This document shows positions 19,838 through 28,677 of a stretch of DNA of 64,000 nt, piece by piece (the first letter of the stretch is position 1; each line of letters starts with the position of its first letter). The DNA comes from Pedobacter chinensis (GTDB lineage: Bacteria > Bacteroidota > Bacteroidia > Sphingobacteriales > Sphingobacteriaceae). The DNA is taken from contig NZ_QPKV01000005.1 of the NCBI RefSeq assembly GCF_003339865.1, positions 62,001 to 126,000 of the forward strand, in the 5' to 3' direction. The notes below the pieces were generated by a model. That model was not told the DNA's origin and did not search any database. It worked only from the letters and a program-made list of their open reading frames with translations. The translations under genes and the position numbers were made by a program.

Positions 19838-19863
19838 TTATTATCTAACAAGCCAATACCTTT

Positions 19864-22218
19864 ATGAAAAAGGCCAATAAACCACTATTACTTTTAATGA
19901 TCATGCTCTTCATGGTGCCAGGCGCCTTTGCCCAGGATCTTTTAAAGTTTGTAAACCCCAACATCGGGACTGCCCACAGCAGATGGTTTTTTTATACTCC
20001 TGCTGCCGTTCCCTATGGAATGGCCAAGCTTGCCCCATCTACCAATGGGAGTTACGGCAACCTGCAGGGCTGGGAGGCGGTAGGATATGATACACGTCAT
20101 AATTCAATTGAGGGCTTTGTTCATTTTCACGAATGGCAAGTGGGTGGTGTTAGCTTTATGCCCACTGCGGGCGAGCTGAAAACCGTGCCCGGGCAACTTG
20201 ATAAACCTGGAAGTGGGTATCGGTCATCATTTGACCGCAAGAATGAAATCGCCCAACCTGGATATTATTCGGTATTGCTGGATGATTTCAAGATAAAGGT
20301 TGAGCTTACTGCCACCAAGCGAGTGGGCTTTCACAGGTATATATTTCCCAAAAGCGACGATTCCCGAATTGTTTTTTCGGTTGGCAGTATTCAGGGAGAA
20401 AGCGGCCCGGTAACTGATGCATCCGTGAAGATGATAGACGACACTCATTTTGAAGGCTTTGTTGTTACTTATCCCAAATATGTTAAAACATATGATGAGG
20501 GCGGAAAAGTGGCAATGTACTTCTTCGGTGAATTAAGCAAGAGGCCGGTAGGTGTTGGTGCTTTTGACGAAACAAAAACAAGCGCTGATCAAAAATCATC
20601 CTCGGGTATTGGGGCAGGTTTATACCTGAGTTATCATACCAGTGAAAATGAAAGCATAGAGATCAAGGTGGGGCTATCGTACACTTCTGTTGAAAATGCT
20701 AAACTCAATTTAAAAGCTGAAGCCGCAAATTTAGACTTTGATGGTGCTAAAAAAGCCGCTCAGAACGAATGGCAGAATGAATTGGGCAAAATTAAGGTGT
20801 TCACTAAAAATGAATCTGATAAAATTAAATTTTATACAGGACTCTATCACGCATTGCTTGGCCGTGGCATAGCCAGTGACATTAATGGCAACTTTCCAAG
20901 ACACAATGGTACCATCGGACAATTGCCCAAAGATAAAAATGGCAAATTCAGCTATAACTTTATGAACACCGATGCCATCTGGGGTGGTTTCTGGAACATC
21001 ACGCAGTTGTGGGCATTATCTTACCCTACGCACTATAATGATTTTGTGCATACCCAACTGGAGATTTATAAAGAAAGAGGATGGTTTGGGGACGGTATAG
21101 CAAATAGTAATTTCGTTTCGGGGGTCGGAACTAATTTCGTAGGCCTGGCAATTGCCGGGGCATATCAGGCTGGAGTCAGGGATTATGACCTGAATCTAGC
21201 CTATAAAGCTGTATTGGCAAATGAGTTGAACTATCAAAACCGATTGGTTGGTTCGGGAAAAATGGATACCAAAAGCTTTGTTCAAAAAGGCTTTGTACCG
21301 TTTCTTGATGCTGATAAAACAGATTCGACCGGCTCTCATTTCTCGGGCTCCCATACTCTTGAATATAGCTATAGTGCATTTGCTGCAGCACAATTTGCTA
21401 AAAGGATGGGTAACACAAATGATTATAAAAGGTTAATTGAATTGTCTAATGGATGGAGATTGATTTTTGACAAAGAGCTAAAACTGGTAAGGCCAAAAAC
21501 ACAAAGTGGGGCGTTTATCGATAAATTTAATCCACTAGAAGCTTGGAGGGGGTTTCAGGAAGGAAATGCCACTCAATATACTTTTTATGTTCCCCAGAAT
21601 CCTGATGGCTTGATAAAAGCCATTGGAAAGAGAGTTTTCAATGAGCGCTTGAACAATATTTTTCAAACCGCTCAGCAAAATGCATTCGGTGGAGGTAAAA
21701 CAATCGATGCATTTGCAGGTATCCAATCACTATATAACCATGGCAATCAACCTAATCTCCATATCAGCTGGCTGTTCAATTATTCTTCAGCACCATGGCT
21801 AACGCAAAAGTGGACAAGGGCCATCTGCGATGAGTTCTATGGTACCGAAAGCATTCATGGTTATGGCTATGGTCAGGATGAGGATCAGGGTCAACTGGGA
21901 TCGTGGTATGTAATAACCTCGCTCGGCCTGTTTGATGTGAAAGGTTTAACCGATGCAAGACCCACAATACAAATCGGGAGTCCGGTTTTTGACAGAGCAG
22001 AGATTCTGTTGGCAAATGGTAACCGATTGATAATAGAAAGCAAAAATAATTCAAAACAAAATGTTTACATCCAATCTGCCTCCTGGAATGGTAAGGCACT
22101 GAACAATGCCTGGCTGTACCGTGATGTTTTAATGAAGGGTGGAACATTGACTCTTAAAATGGGTAATAAACCTAATCGAGTATGGGGGGTAAAGATTCCA
22201 CCTCCATCTGAACAGTAA
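19864..22218 (+). CDS. GH92-family calcium-dependent exo-alpha-mannosidase (divergent motifs)
   Basis: 784 residues with a Sec signal ending GAFAQD, so probably periplasmic. The opening LLKFVNPNIGTAHS and the two-domain length fit GH92. The catalytic-domain motif FQEGNATQYTF (Glu566, aligned to the proposed general acid) and GQDEDQGQLGSWYV (Asp672/Asp674, proposed base) are present. Other normally strict motifs deviate: HGNQPNLH instead of HGNEPSHH (Gln629), VPQN instead of VPHD. The family removes alpha-1,2/1,3/1,4/1,6-linked or phosphate-capped mannose; linkage here cannot be read off. Lies between two GH76 genes, 26 bp after the first. Confidence 0.9.
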   Translation: MKKANKPLLLLMIMLFMVPGAFAQDLLKFVNPNIGTAHSRWFFYTPAAVPYGMAKLAPSTNGSYGNLQGWEAVGYDTRHNSIEGFVHFHEWQVGGVSFMPTAGELKTVPGQLDKPGSGYRSSFDRKNEIAQPGYYSVLLDDFKIKVELTATKRVGFHRYIFPKSDDSRIVFSVGSIQGESGPVTDASVKMIDDTHFEGFVVTYPKYVKTYDEGGKVAMYFFGELSKRPVGVGAFDETKTSADQKSSSGIGAGLYLSYHTSENESIEIKVGLSYTSVENAKLNLKAEAANLDFDGAKKAAQNEWQNELGKIKVFTKNESDKIKFYTGLYHALLGRGIASDINGNFPRHNGTIGQLPKDKNGKFSYNFMNTDAIWGGFWNITQLWALSYPTHYNDFVHTQLEIYKERGWFGDGIANSNFVSGVGTNFVGLAIAGAYQAGVRDYDLNLAYKAVLANELNYQNRLVGSGKMDTKSFVQKGFVPFLDADKTDSTGSHFSGSHTLEYSYSAFAAAQFAKRMGNTNDYKRLIELSNGWRLIFDKELKLVRPKTQSGAFIDKFNPLEAWRGFQEGNATQYTFYVPQNPDGLIKAIGKRVFNERLNNIFQTAQQNAFGGGKTIDAFAGIQSLYNHGNQPNLHISWLFNYSSAPWLTQKWTRAICDEFYGTESIHGYGYGQDEDQGQLGSWYVITSLGLFDVKGLTDARPTIQIGSPVFDRAEILLANGNRLIIESKNNSKQNVYIQSASWNGKALNNAWLYRDVLMKGGTLTLKMGNKPNRVWGVKIPPPSEQ

Positions 22219-22258
22219 TTGTTTTGGACAACCAATAAATATTCAAATTTTAATCAGC

Positions 22259-23434
22259 ATGAAGTACCTCCATATCATATTTGGTTTAATAATCTCTGTG
22301 AACAGTTATGCTCAAAAGCTTAAATCAAATGATATTTATAAAGCGAGAGCTGAAACCATGTTCCAAAAAGTTTGGGATCATTACAGGCTTAAACAATATC
22401 CCGGATTGTTTGCAGAAAATTACCCGTCAGGAAATAAAGTTGATCTGAACTATTTTCAAGGTTCAGGAGTGAAAGAAAAGGAGGTAAGCTTTTTGTGGCC
22501 GTTTTCGGGAATGTTCTCCGCTGCCAATGTACTGATAAAGTTCCCTGATCTGAAAAAGAAATATGAAAATTATCTCGACACTTTGAAAAATGGTGTTTGG
22601 TCATACAGAGATACAACAAGAAGACCTATCGGTTATCAGGCTTATCCGGCAGCGCTCGAAAAATCGGATCGGTATTATGATGATAATGCATTGGTATGTA
22701 TCGATTACCTTGAATCATATCTTAACACTAATGATCCCGCTTATATCACAAAAGCGAAAGAGGTGTTCAATTTTATAATCAGCGGTTGGGATGAAAAGTT
22801 GGATGGTGGTGTTTACTGGGTTGAAGGCCATAAGGATCAGAAACCAGCTTGCACCAATGGAATGGCAACCCTTGCTGCCCTGAAGCTTTACCAATGTAGC
22901 AAAGACTCCCTTTACCTGGATTGGGGCAAGCGGTTTTACAATTGGATGTATGCCAGACTCCGAAATCCTCAGGGTATTTATTACAACGATGTTAAGATGG
23001 ATGGAAAACCGAATGAGGTATATTATACTTACAACAGTGGTTCCATGCTTGAAGCCTCCGTGCTTCTATATCATTTTACCAATGACGTAAAATACATCAA
23101 GGAAGCTGAAATTATTGCCAGTAGCACTTTTTCGTTTTTTTCGAGCATCGATAAACAGGGGAAAAGGGTTTTTAAGATTGATCTTCCCTGGTTTGTCACT
23201 GTTCTTTTTCGGGGTTATGAGGCTTTGTATAAAGTGAACCAAGATCCGCGTTTCATCAATGCGATTGTGTCGCATCTGGACGATGCATGGGAAAAATCTT
23301 CTGACTCTTTGGGTTTTCTGTCGGCGAAATGGGCAACGGACAAAGAAGCCAAAGCAAAACCGAAATGGCTACTGGATCAGGCATGTATTGCCGAATTATA
23401 TGGTAGAATAAGTTTATTAAAGATTAGACATTAA
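22259..23434 (+). CDS. GH76-family alpha-1,6-mannanase, periplasmic
   Basis: A 391-residue second GH76 protein. The catalytic pair sits in SDRYYDDNALVCIDYLESY (Asp141-Asp142); EGHKDQKPACTNGMATLAAL and the final LLDQACIAELYGR match the family. Unlike the first copy it has a Sec type I signal (MKYLHIIFGLIISVNSYAQ), so it should be soluble in the periplasm and process imported oligosaccharides. One surface and one periplasmic GH76 is the known arrangement in yeast-mannan PULs. Start 40 bp after the GH92 stop. Confidence 0.92.
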   Translation: MKYLHIIFGLIISVNSYAQKLKSNDIYKARAETMFQKVWDHYRLKQYPGLFAENYPSGNKVDLNYFQGSGVKEKEVSFLWPFSGMFSAANVLIKFPDLKKKYENYLDTLKNGVWSYRDTTRRPIGYQAYPAALEKSDRYYDDNALVCIDYLESYLNTNDPAYITKAKEVFNFIISGWDEKLDGGVYWVEGHKDQKPACTNGMATLAALKLYQCSKDSLYLDWGKRFYNWMYARLRNPQGIYYNDVKMDGKPNEVYYTYNSGSMLEASVLLYHFTNDVKYIKEAEIIASSTFSFFSSIDKQGKRVFKIDLPWFVTVLFRGYEALYKVNQDPRFINAIVSHLDDAWEKSSDSLGFLSAKWATDKEAKAKPKWLLDQACIAELYGRISLLKIRH

Positions 23435-23444
23435 GATTGACATT

Positions 23445-24302
23445 GTGAAAAAAAATATAATCCTGGGCGTTGATATTGGGGGTTCCCATATTACATCTGC
23501 TCTTGTCGATGTGACAAGCGGCCAAATAATAGAAGGTTCCTGGAAAAGGGAAAGGATTGATTCTCAATCTGGCGCGGAAGCGATCATTGCAGCCTGGTGT
23601 ACTGTGATGCAAGACAGTCTTTTGTGTGCTGAACATTCGGGAAAAATCGCAATTGCCATGCCTGGACCTTTTGACTACACCAAGGGGATTTCTTATATGA
23701 AAGGCATGGGTAAATTTGATGCATTATATGAACAGAATGTACGGGCATTAATCTTGGGCCGCCTTTCCAAAGTGGCAAGTGAGGTATATTTCATCAATGA
23801 TGCAGGGTGCTTTTTACAAGGTGAGATTACCCATGGCGAGGCATCAAAATATAAAAAGGTTATGGGCTTTACAATAGGCACCGGGTTTGGATCAGCATCT
23901 GGCAATGAAGGTGTGGCAACTGATGCTGACTACTGGCAATATCCTTTTCTCGGAGGCATTTGCGAAGATTTCTTCTCTTCGAAGTGGTTTGTTTCGAAAT
24001 ATGTTGAATATTCAGGGAAATTGGTAATCAATGTAAAAGATCTTATCGAAAATGCAGACAATGCAAATCCATTATTTCAGATTTTTGATGAATTCAGCAT
24101 AAACTTAGGCACTTTTCTGGCCAGAATTTTTAAGGATCACCATTTTGAGTGTGTCGTTTTAGGAGGAAACATATCAAAAGCATCGCCTCTCTTTTTGCCT
24201 CAGCTGCAGTATCATCTTAAGGTAAGATCTATGGCTGTACCAATCATAATCTCTAAAAAAGGGGAAAATGCTGCGCTGATAGGTGCCGCATGCTCAATCT
24301 AA
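23445..24302 (+). CDS. ROK-family sugar kinase, probable mannokinase
   Basis: 285 residues, cytosolic, starting at GTG 23445 ten bases after the GH76 gene. The ATP-binding phosphate-1 motif (LGVDIGGSHITSAL), catalytic Asp in INDAGCFLQGE, the GTG loop (FTIGTGFGSASG) and the second glycine loop (VVLGGNISKA) identify a ROK kinase. The zinc motif CxCGxxGCxE of typical ROK kinases is absent; only GGICEDFF is found there. Last gene of the mannan operon; mannose phosphorylation before isomerisation is inferred from context. Glucose or another hexose could also be accepted. Confidence 0.85.
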   Translation: MKKNIILGVDIGGSHITSALVDVTSGQIIEGSWKRERIDSQSGAEAIIAAWCTVMQDSLLCAEHSGKIAIAMPGPFDYTKGISYMKGMGKFDALYEQNVRALILGRLSKVASEVYFINDAGCFLQGEITHGEASKYKKVMGFTIGTGFGSASGNEGVATDADYWQYPFLGGICEDFFSSKWFVSKYVEYSGKLVINVKDLIENADNANPLFQIFDEFSINLGTFLARIFKDHHFECVVLGGNISKASPLFLPQLQYHLKVRSMAVPIIISKKGENAALIGAACSI

Positions 24303-24510
24303 GTGATTTTGGGGAAGCATAGGTTTAATGTTTTTCAGGAAGACTTTCGGTACATTATCTGTTAAATAAATAAATAAATCTCGCATGTTCATTAACTGTA
24401 GTTACAGGCTATAGGTTCTGAACGATTCTTTTTTTGTCGATAGTTTCATCATTCAAATGCCCCACGGTAATTATGAATAGTATAGTTATTGCTTCAGTAA
24501 TTATGTGTTA

Positions 24511-24870
24511 TCAACCGCAATTGATTGAGGCATTTTCCATGCCCAATTGTTTCTTTCCCCAATTGTGCAGGTGCTCTATAAACGGAATTAATTCCCATCC
24601 TGTGTCACTCAATGAATATTCTACTTTGGGTGGCACTTCATGATACATTTTCCGGGTAATCAATTGATCATCTTCCAATTCTCTTAAGGTTTGTGTAAGC
24701 ATTTTAGTTGTTATATCAGGCAAAGTCCTTCTCAATTCACCATAACGCAACACCTTTTTCGAATTAAGATGCCACAAGATCCGTGCTTTGTATTTTCCAC
24801 CTATTCGTCTGAAAGCATATTCAACGCCACAATTCTGTATATAATTAGGAAGTTCTTCTTTGTTTTTCAT
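24511..24870 (-). CDS. HxlR-family transcriptional regulator
   Basis: A 119-residue winged-helix protein with the HxlR pattern: ALRRIGGKYKARILWHL-like start (CGVEYAFRRIGGKYKARIL), YGELRRTLPDITTKMLTQTLRELEDDQLI in the HTH, and VPPKVEYSLSDTGWELIPFIEHLHNWG in the wing and dimer helix. ATG 24870 is chosen because family alignment starts at MKNKEELPN; the frame is open to 24951. It is divergent from the MDR reductase, which it probably controls, often in response to electrophiles or redox stress in this family. Confidence 0.88.
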   Translation of the reverse strand: MKNKEELPNYIQNCGVEYAFRRIGGKYKARILWHLNSKKVLRYGELRRTLPDITTKMLTQTLRELEDDQLITRKMYHEVPPKVEYSLSDTGWELIPFIEHLHNWGKKQLGMENASINCG

Positions 24871-24916
24871 TTTTATATCATTGTAAATAGCTGAAAAACA
24901 GCAATAGATACCTTTT

Positions 24917-24964
24917 GGTATGTAAGATACAAATAAGTACATACTTGACAAAAGTACATATTTG
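24917..24964. promoter_or_regulatory. Repeated AAGTACATA motif, candidate HxlR operator
   Basis: Direct repeats AAGTACATA at 24935-24943 and 24952-24960 are 17 bp apart and each is followed by a TTG-like triplet. The first copy also pairs with GTATGTA (24918-24924) as an inverted repeat. They lie 50-90 bp upstream of the HxlR start and before the divergent MDR gene, a position suited to controlling both. Confidence 0.5.
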
Positions 24965-25047
24965 ATCTAATATTGCAATTCATTTAAAGTCAAGAATTGC
25001 TGGTCTACTCAGCTCTTGATCAAAAGTTAAAATAAAAAGTATATCAA

Positions 25048-26094
25048 ATGACAAAGATGAAAAACACTCCAAATAAGAATGACGGCAAACTATTGATGAA
25101 GGCAATCAGACAGCACGAGTTTGGCAGCCCCGAGGTATTACATTATGAAGAAGCGCCGATTCCCGGGCTAGAGCAGGGTGAAGTGCGTATTCGCGTTCAT
25201 GCAATCGGGGTCAATCCCCCAGACTGGTACCTGCGCGACGGATATAAGATGCTCCCTCCTGAATGGCAGCCGGCAGTATCCTTTCCGATAATTTTGGGAA
25301 CTGACATTTCAGGTGTTGTAGAAGCGGTTGCTGATGATACTAAAGGCTTCTCTGTAGGCGATGAAGTATATTCTATGGTTCGCTTTCCCAGCTATGGGGA
25401 AAGCAAAGCTTATGCTGAGTATGTTACTGTGCCAGCTTCGCAAGTTGCGCTCAAACCGGTTAGTATTGATCATGTAGGTGCTGCTGCAGTGCCGATGTCG
25501 TTGCTCACTGCATGGCAATTCATGATTGAGGTAGGTCATGACGAACCCAACCCACTTCAGCCGTACAAACATGAGCCGGTACCACTTGATGGCAAGACCG
25601 TCCTGGTAAACGGAGCCGGAGGAGGCGTGGGGCACTTCGTTGTGCAGTTAGCCAAGTGGAAAGGTGCACGAGTGATCGCGGTGGCATCTGGCAAGCAGGA
25701 GACGTTAGTGCGGAATCTCGGCGCCGACGAATTCATCGACTATACCAGGATAACTGCCGAGGATGTTGTTCATGACATTGATCTCGTTATCGATTCCGTT
25801 GGTGGCCCAACAACTGGTCGTTTCTTGCGCACGCTCAAACGTGGCGGCGCTTTGTTCCCAATTTTCCCTTTAGGTTTCTCTGGTACTGAAGAGGCTGAAA
25901 GGCTGGGCATAACGGTCTCAGAAACTCAGGTGCGTTCAAACGGCAGACAACTTGCCGAACTTGCCCGCTTAATTGATGATGGAACAATTCGTGTGGTTAT
26001 CGATAGCACTTTCCCGCTTGCCGATGCCCGCAAGGCGCATGAGCGGGCTGCCCTTGGACACATCCAGGGCAAAATCGTGCTCACTGTCGCTTGA
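25048..26094 (+). CDS. MDR-superfamily NADP-dependent oxidoreductase (zinc-independent quinone oxidoreductase type)
   Basis: 348 residues; the conserved part starts at MKAIRQHEFGSPEVLHYEE, so ATG 25096 may be the true start. N-terminal GroES-like domain with DWYLRDGY and LGTDISGVV, then a Rossmann domain with VLVNGAGGGVGHFVVQLAKW and VDLVIDSVGG-like DIDLVIDSVGG. No catalytic or structural zinc cysteines are present. Such enzymes reduce quinones or enones using NADPH. The DNA is visibly GC-richer and uses different codons (CGC, GCC, CTC) than flanking genes, suggesting acquisition by transfer. Divergent from HxlR. Confidence 0.9.
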   Translation: MTKMKNTPNKNDGKLLMKAIRQHEFGSPEVLHYEEAPIPGLEQGEVRIRVHAIGVNPPDWYLRDGYKMLPPEWQPAVSFPIILGTDISGVVEAVADDTKGFSVGDEVYSMVRFPSYGESKAYAEYVTVPASQVALKPVSIDHVGAAAVPMSLLTAWQFMIEVGHDEPNPLQPYKHEPVPLDGKTVLVNGAGGGVGHFVVQLAKWKGARVIAVASGKQETLVRNLGADEFIDYTRITAEDVVHDIDLVIDSVGGPTTGRFLRTLKRGGALFPIFPLGFSGTEEAERLGITVSETQVRSNGRQLAELARLIDDGTIRVVIDSTFPLADARKAHERAALGHIQGKIVLTVA

Positions 26095-26317
26095 GAAGAA
26101 AATCTTTAAATGTAAAGTTTCGAACATACGGACTGTATTTGATTAGCAGATGATTACAACTGATATTGTACTTGAATGTATTGGCCATTGCAGCGAACAC
26201 GCTGTGAGACTTTTAGCTCTGTTGCGAAAAAACAAAGCGAATATATCTGGGCGATTAGTTTGAGATTGTTGTAACATGCTCTATCAAGCTATTCAATGAA
26301 AAAATATTTGGTTAAAT

Positions 26318-26331
26318 GTTTAAATTTAAAC
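26318..26331. promoter_or_regulatory. 14-bp perfect palindrome before an AraC-family gene
   Basis: GTTTAAATTTAAAC reads the same on both strands and ends 13 bp before the ATG at 26345. The AT-richness makes chance symmetry possible; a role in autoregulation is only a suggestion. Confidence 0.3.
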
Positions 26332-26344
26332 CTAAATTCAGGTA

Positions 26345-27277
26345 ATGGCACATGTTAATATAACTGTTCGGACGTTGCACGAGCTGTATCAGCAGCTTGG
26401 GCTTCCTGTCGATTATTTAGAAGAGGAATCAGGCTTTACCGTCCATTATCTCGAAGATACATTCAAAGATCTGCCATTTCGTTCAGAACCGTTTCGCCCT
26501 AATTATTTCAGTTTCCTGTTCATCAAAAGTGCCTTTGGACATTATACCATTGATGACCAACGGTTTGAGGTGACTTCAAACACCGTTTACTTTACCAATC
26601 CCGGAAACTACCGGATATTTGAATGGGAAAAATTGGAACATACCTGTCTGATTACTTTTGGAGAGGGCTTTTTAAAAGAGTATGTGCACGACGATGTCTA
26701 TCGTGATTTTTCTTTTTTGCTATCGGAAATAGTTTCCCCGCGGGTTTTAACACACCATCAATTTGATCAGGTGGAAGAATTGTGCAGCCAGATACATAAA
26801 GAATATAAAGGAAATTCCCTTTACAGGAATAAAATTATTGGAGCACTTGTTATCGTACTGCTATTAAAGATCAAAGAATATTTTTTTCAGGATTACAATC
26901 CCATTTATGAGGGAAACAGAAGCTCCCAGATCGTGAAGAATTTTAAACTGAATATCGAACGGCATTTTCGGGATTTAATCAGTGGAAAAACAAATACTCA
27001 ATTAAGGGTTCAGGATTATGCAGATCTGCAGGCACTGCATGTCAATTATCTGTCGAGTGTGATCAGCAGTAAAACGGGTAAAACCATCAGCTCATGGGTA
27101 GCTGACAAGACCATTACAGAAGCAAAGGTCATGCTGCAGGATGAGGGGCTCAGCATCAAAGAAATTGCTTTTCGTTTAGGTTTTCTGGAAACACCTCACT
27201 TTAGTAACTACTTCAAAAAGCACATGTCGGTAAGTCCTGCGGAATACAGAAAACAGTATTTCAGCAACCTTTCTTAG
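26345..27277 (+). CDS. AraC-family transcriptional regulator
   Basis: 310 residues. The N-terminal part (about 20-170) is a cupin-like sensing region (NYFSFLFIKSAFGHYTIDDQRFEV). The C-terminal 100 residues hold two HTH motifs: QDYADLQALHVNYLSSVISSKTGK and the signature ISSWVADKTITEAKVMLQ...SIKEIAFRLGFLETPHFSNYFKK ending VSPAEYRKQ. It precedes a short-chain dehydrogenase operon by 97 bp on the same strand and is its likely activator. Confidence 0.92.
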   Translation: MAHVNITVRTLHELYQQLGLPVDYLEEESGFTVHYLEDTFKDLPFRSEPFRPNYFSFLFIKSAFGHYTIDDQRFEVTSNTVYFTNPGNYRIFEWEKLEHTCLITFGEGFLKEYVHDDVYRDFSFLLSEIVSPRVLTHHQFDQVEELCSQIHKEYKGNSLYRNKIIGALVIVLLLKIKEYFFQDYNPIYEGNRSSQIVKNFKLNIERHFRDLISGKTNTQLRVQDYADLQALHVNYLSSVISSKTGKTISSWVADKTITEAKVMLQDEGLSIKEIAFRLGFLETPHFSNYFKKHMSVSPAEYRKQYFSNLS

Positions 27278-27373
27278 AAATTTGCAACACATGCTATGAT
27301 CCTTGTACGTTGACTGGGGCAGTAATGTGCCAACTTTGTTCTATCAAATTAAAACTGATAAAAACAAAGTACT

Positions 27374-28114
27374 ATGAACACATTAAACAACAAAGTGATC
27401 CTTGTGACCGGAGCGTCAAGAGGTATCGGTGCTGAAGTAGCACAACAGCTGGCTGCTGCCGGCGCGAACGTTATCATAAATTATGCGGGCGGAAAAGATG
27501 CCGCTGAACAAGTGGTTTCTGTTATTAAGACGAATGGAGGTAATGCCATTTCCTTGCAGGCCGATGTTAGCAAGGCTGATGAAGTGGCAGCACTGTTCGA
27601 TGCCGCTATTGGTCATTACGGCAGGATTGATGTATTGGTTAACAACGCTGGTGTAATGATCACCAAACTTTTAAAAGACACTACTGATGAGGACTTCATC
27701 CGCCAGTTTGATGTCAACGTAAAAGGTACGTTCAATACATTAAGGGAAGCTGCCATCAAACTTGCTGATAAAGGCAGCATCATTAATTTCTCTTCCACCA
27801 CTACAAGACTATTGATGCCAACCTACGCCACATACGTAGCCACCAAAGGAGCGGTTGAGCAACTTACCCGTGTTTTTGCCAAAGAAGTTGGCGCAAGAGG
27901 CATCAATGTAAACGCCATCCTTCCCGGACCTACCAACACCGAATTATTCACTAAAGGTAAACCCCAGGAAGTGATTGATCGTTTGGCATCACTAAATGCC
28001 TTCAACCGTTTGGGCGAACCGGCAGATATTGCCAAAATTGTTGCTTTCCTTGCCAGCGATGATGCCAAATGGATCAGCGGACAAACCATTGGAGCTAATG
28101 GTGCTATGGCGTAA
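27374..28114 (+). CDS. SDR-family oxidoreductase (3-oxoacyl-ACP reductase-like)
   Basis: 246 residues of classical short-chain dehydrogenase: cofactor loop GASRGIG near residue 14, NNAG at about 90, catalytic Ser in NFSST and the YVATK catalytic Tyr/Lys pair, followed by INVNAILPGPTNTELF. The Asn-Tyr after the second strand (VIINYAGG) is common in NADPH users. Substrate not predictable. First of a tight run with the DUF1097-like membrane protein, a second SDR and an NTF2-like lipoprotein. Confidence 0.92.
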   Translation: MNTLNNKVILVTGASRGIGAEVAQQLAAAGANVIINYAGGKDAAEQVVSVIKTNGGNAISLQADVSKADEVAALFDAAIGHYGRIDVLVNNAGVMITKLLKDTTDEDFIRQFDVNVKGTFNTLREAAIKLADKGSIINFSSTTTRLLMPTYATYVATKGAVEQLTRVFAKEVGARGINVNAILPGPTNTELFTKGKPQEVIDRLASLNAFNRLGEPADIAKIVAFLASDDAKWISGQTIGANGAMA

Positions 28115-28147
28115 CGTCACTAATCATTAACCTTAAAAAAGTAAATT

Positions 28148-28633
28148 ATGAAAACTTTACCAATTGCAATAGCTTTCGGCCTGTTTGGCGCGGTTGCAGT
28201 AACCGTTTCTTTCTCCCAACAGTGGCCTACATGGGTAATGTTTGTAGCGTGGGTTAGCTTCTACATTTTCGGAAAAACCTGGCAAAGTTCACTCTGGGCA
28301 TTCCTGCAAATTGTGTTGGGGATGGGTATGGCGGTGCTGATACAGGTAACTGCCGGATTACTGAGCCAACTGATCGGAACGTTAGGCTTTGCGGCCTCCG
28401 TATTCTTTTACATTGGGTCACTGGCATACTTCGCAAGAACAAAAAGATTAAACAATATAACCGCATGGTTCCTCGGCCTTATCATCCTGTTTGGGGTTCA
28501 TCCTCCATTGGAGCCGCTGCCGATATTACAATTACTTGTTCCAATTATTTCGGGATTTGTATTTGCCTGGCTGAACAACCTGGTAGTCGAAAAGATCCAT
28601 GCCCGGCTAGCACCGCATTCATCAACCCACTAA
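28148..28633 (+). CDS. DUF1097-like small inner-membrane protein
   Basis: 161 residues with about five hydrophobic helices (LPIAIAFGLFGAVAVTVSF, WVMFVAWVSFYIFG, ALWAFLQIVLGMG-like, LGFAASVFFYIGSLAYF, PILQLLVPIISGFVFAW). The pattern resembles the DUF1097 family of E. coli YcdZ type, of unknown function. It lies 33 bp after an SDR gene and 44 bp before another, so it is probably in the same operon. The family assignment is from pattern memory only. Confidence 0.65.
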   Translation: MKTLPIAIAFGLFGAVAVTVSFSQQWPTWVMFVAWVSFYIFGKTWQSSLWAFLQIVLGMGMAVLIQVTAGLLSQLIGTLGFAASVFFYIGSLAYFARTKRLNNITAWFLGLIILFGVHPPLEPLPILQLLVPIISGFVFAWLNNLVVEKIHARLAPHSSTH

Positions 28634-28677
28634 CAAATCGTTTCAAAAATTATTATTAAATTTTAAAATACAAAACA

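Noticed and set aside
19864..22218. GH92 as a mannosyl-phosphate-uncapping enzyme lacking its acid
   Set aside because: At first HGNQP looked like a Glu-to-Gln change of the catalytic acid, but the acid aligns to Glu566 in the EGN..QY motif, which is intact; the spacing to Asp672/674 supports this.
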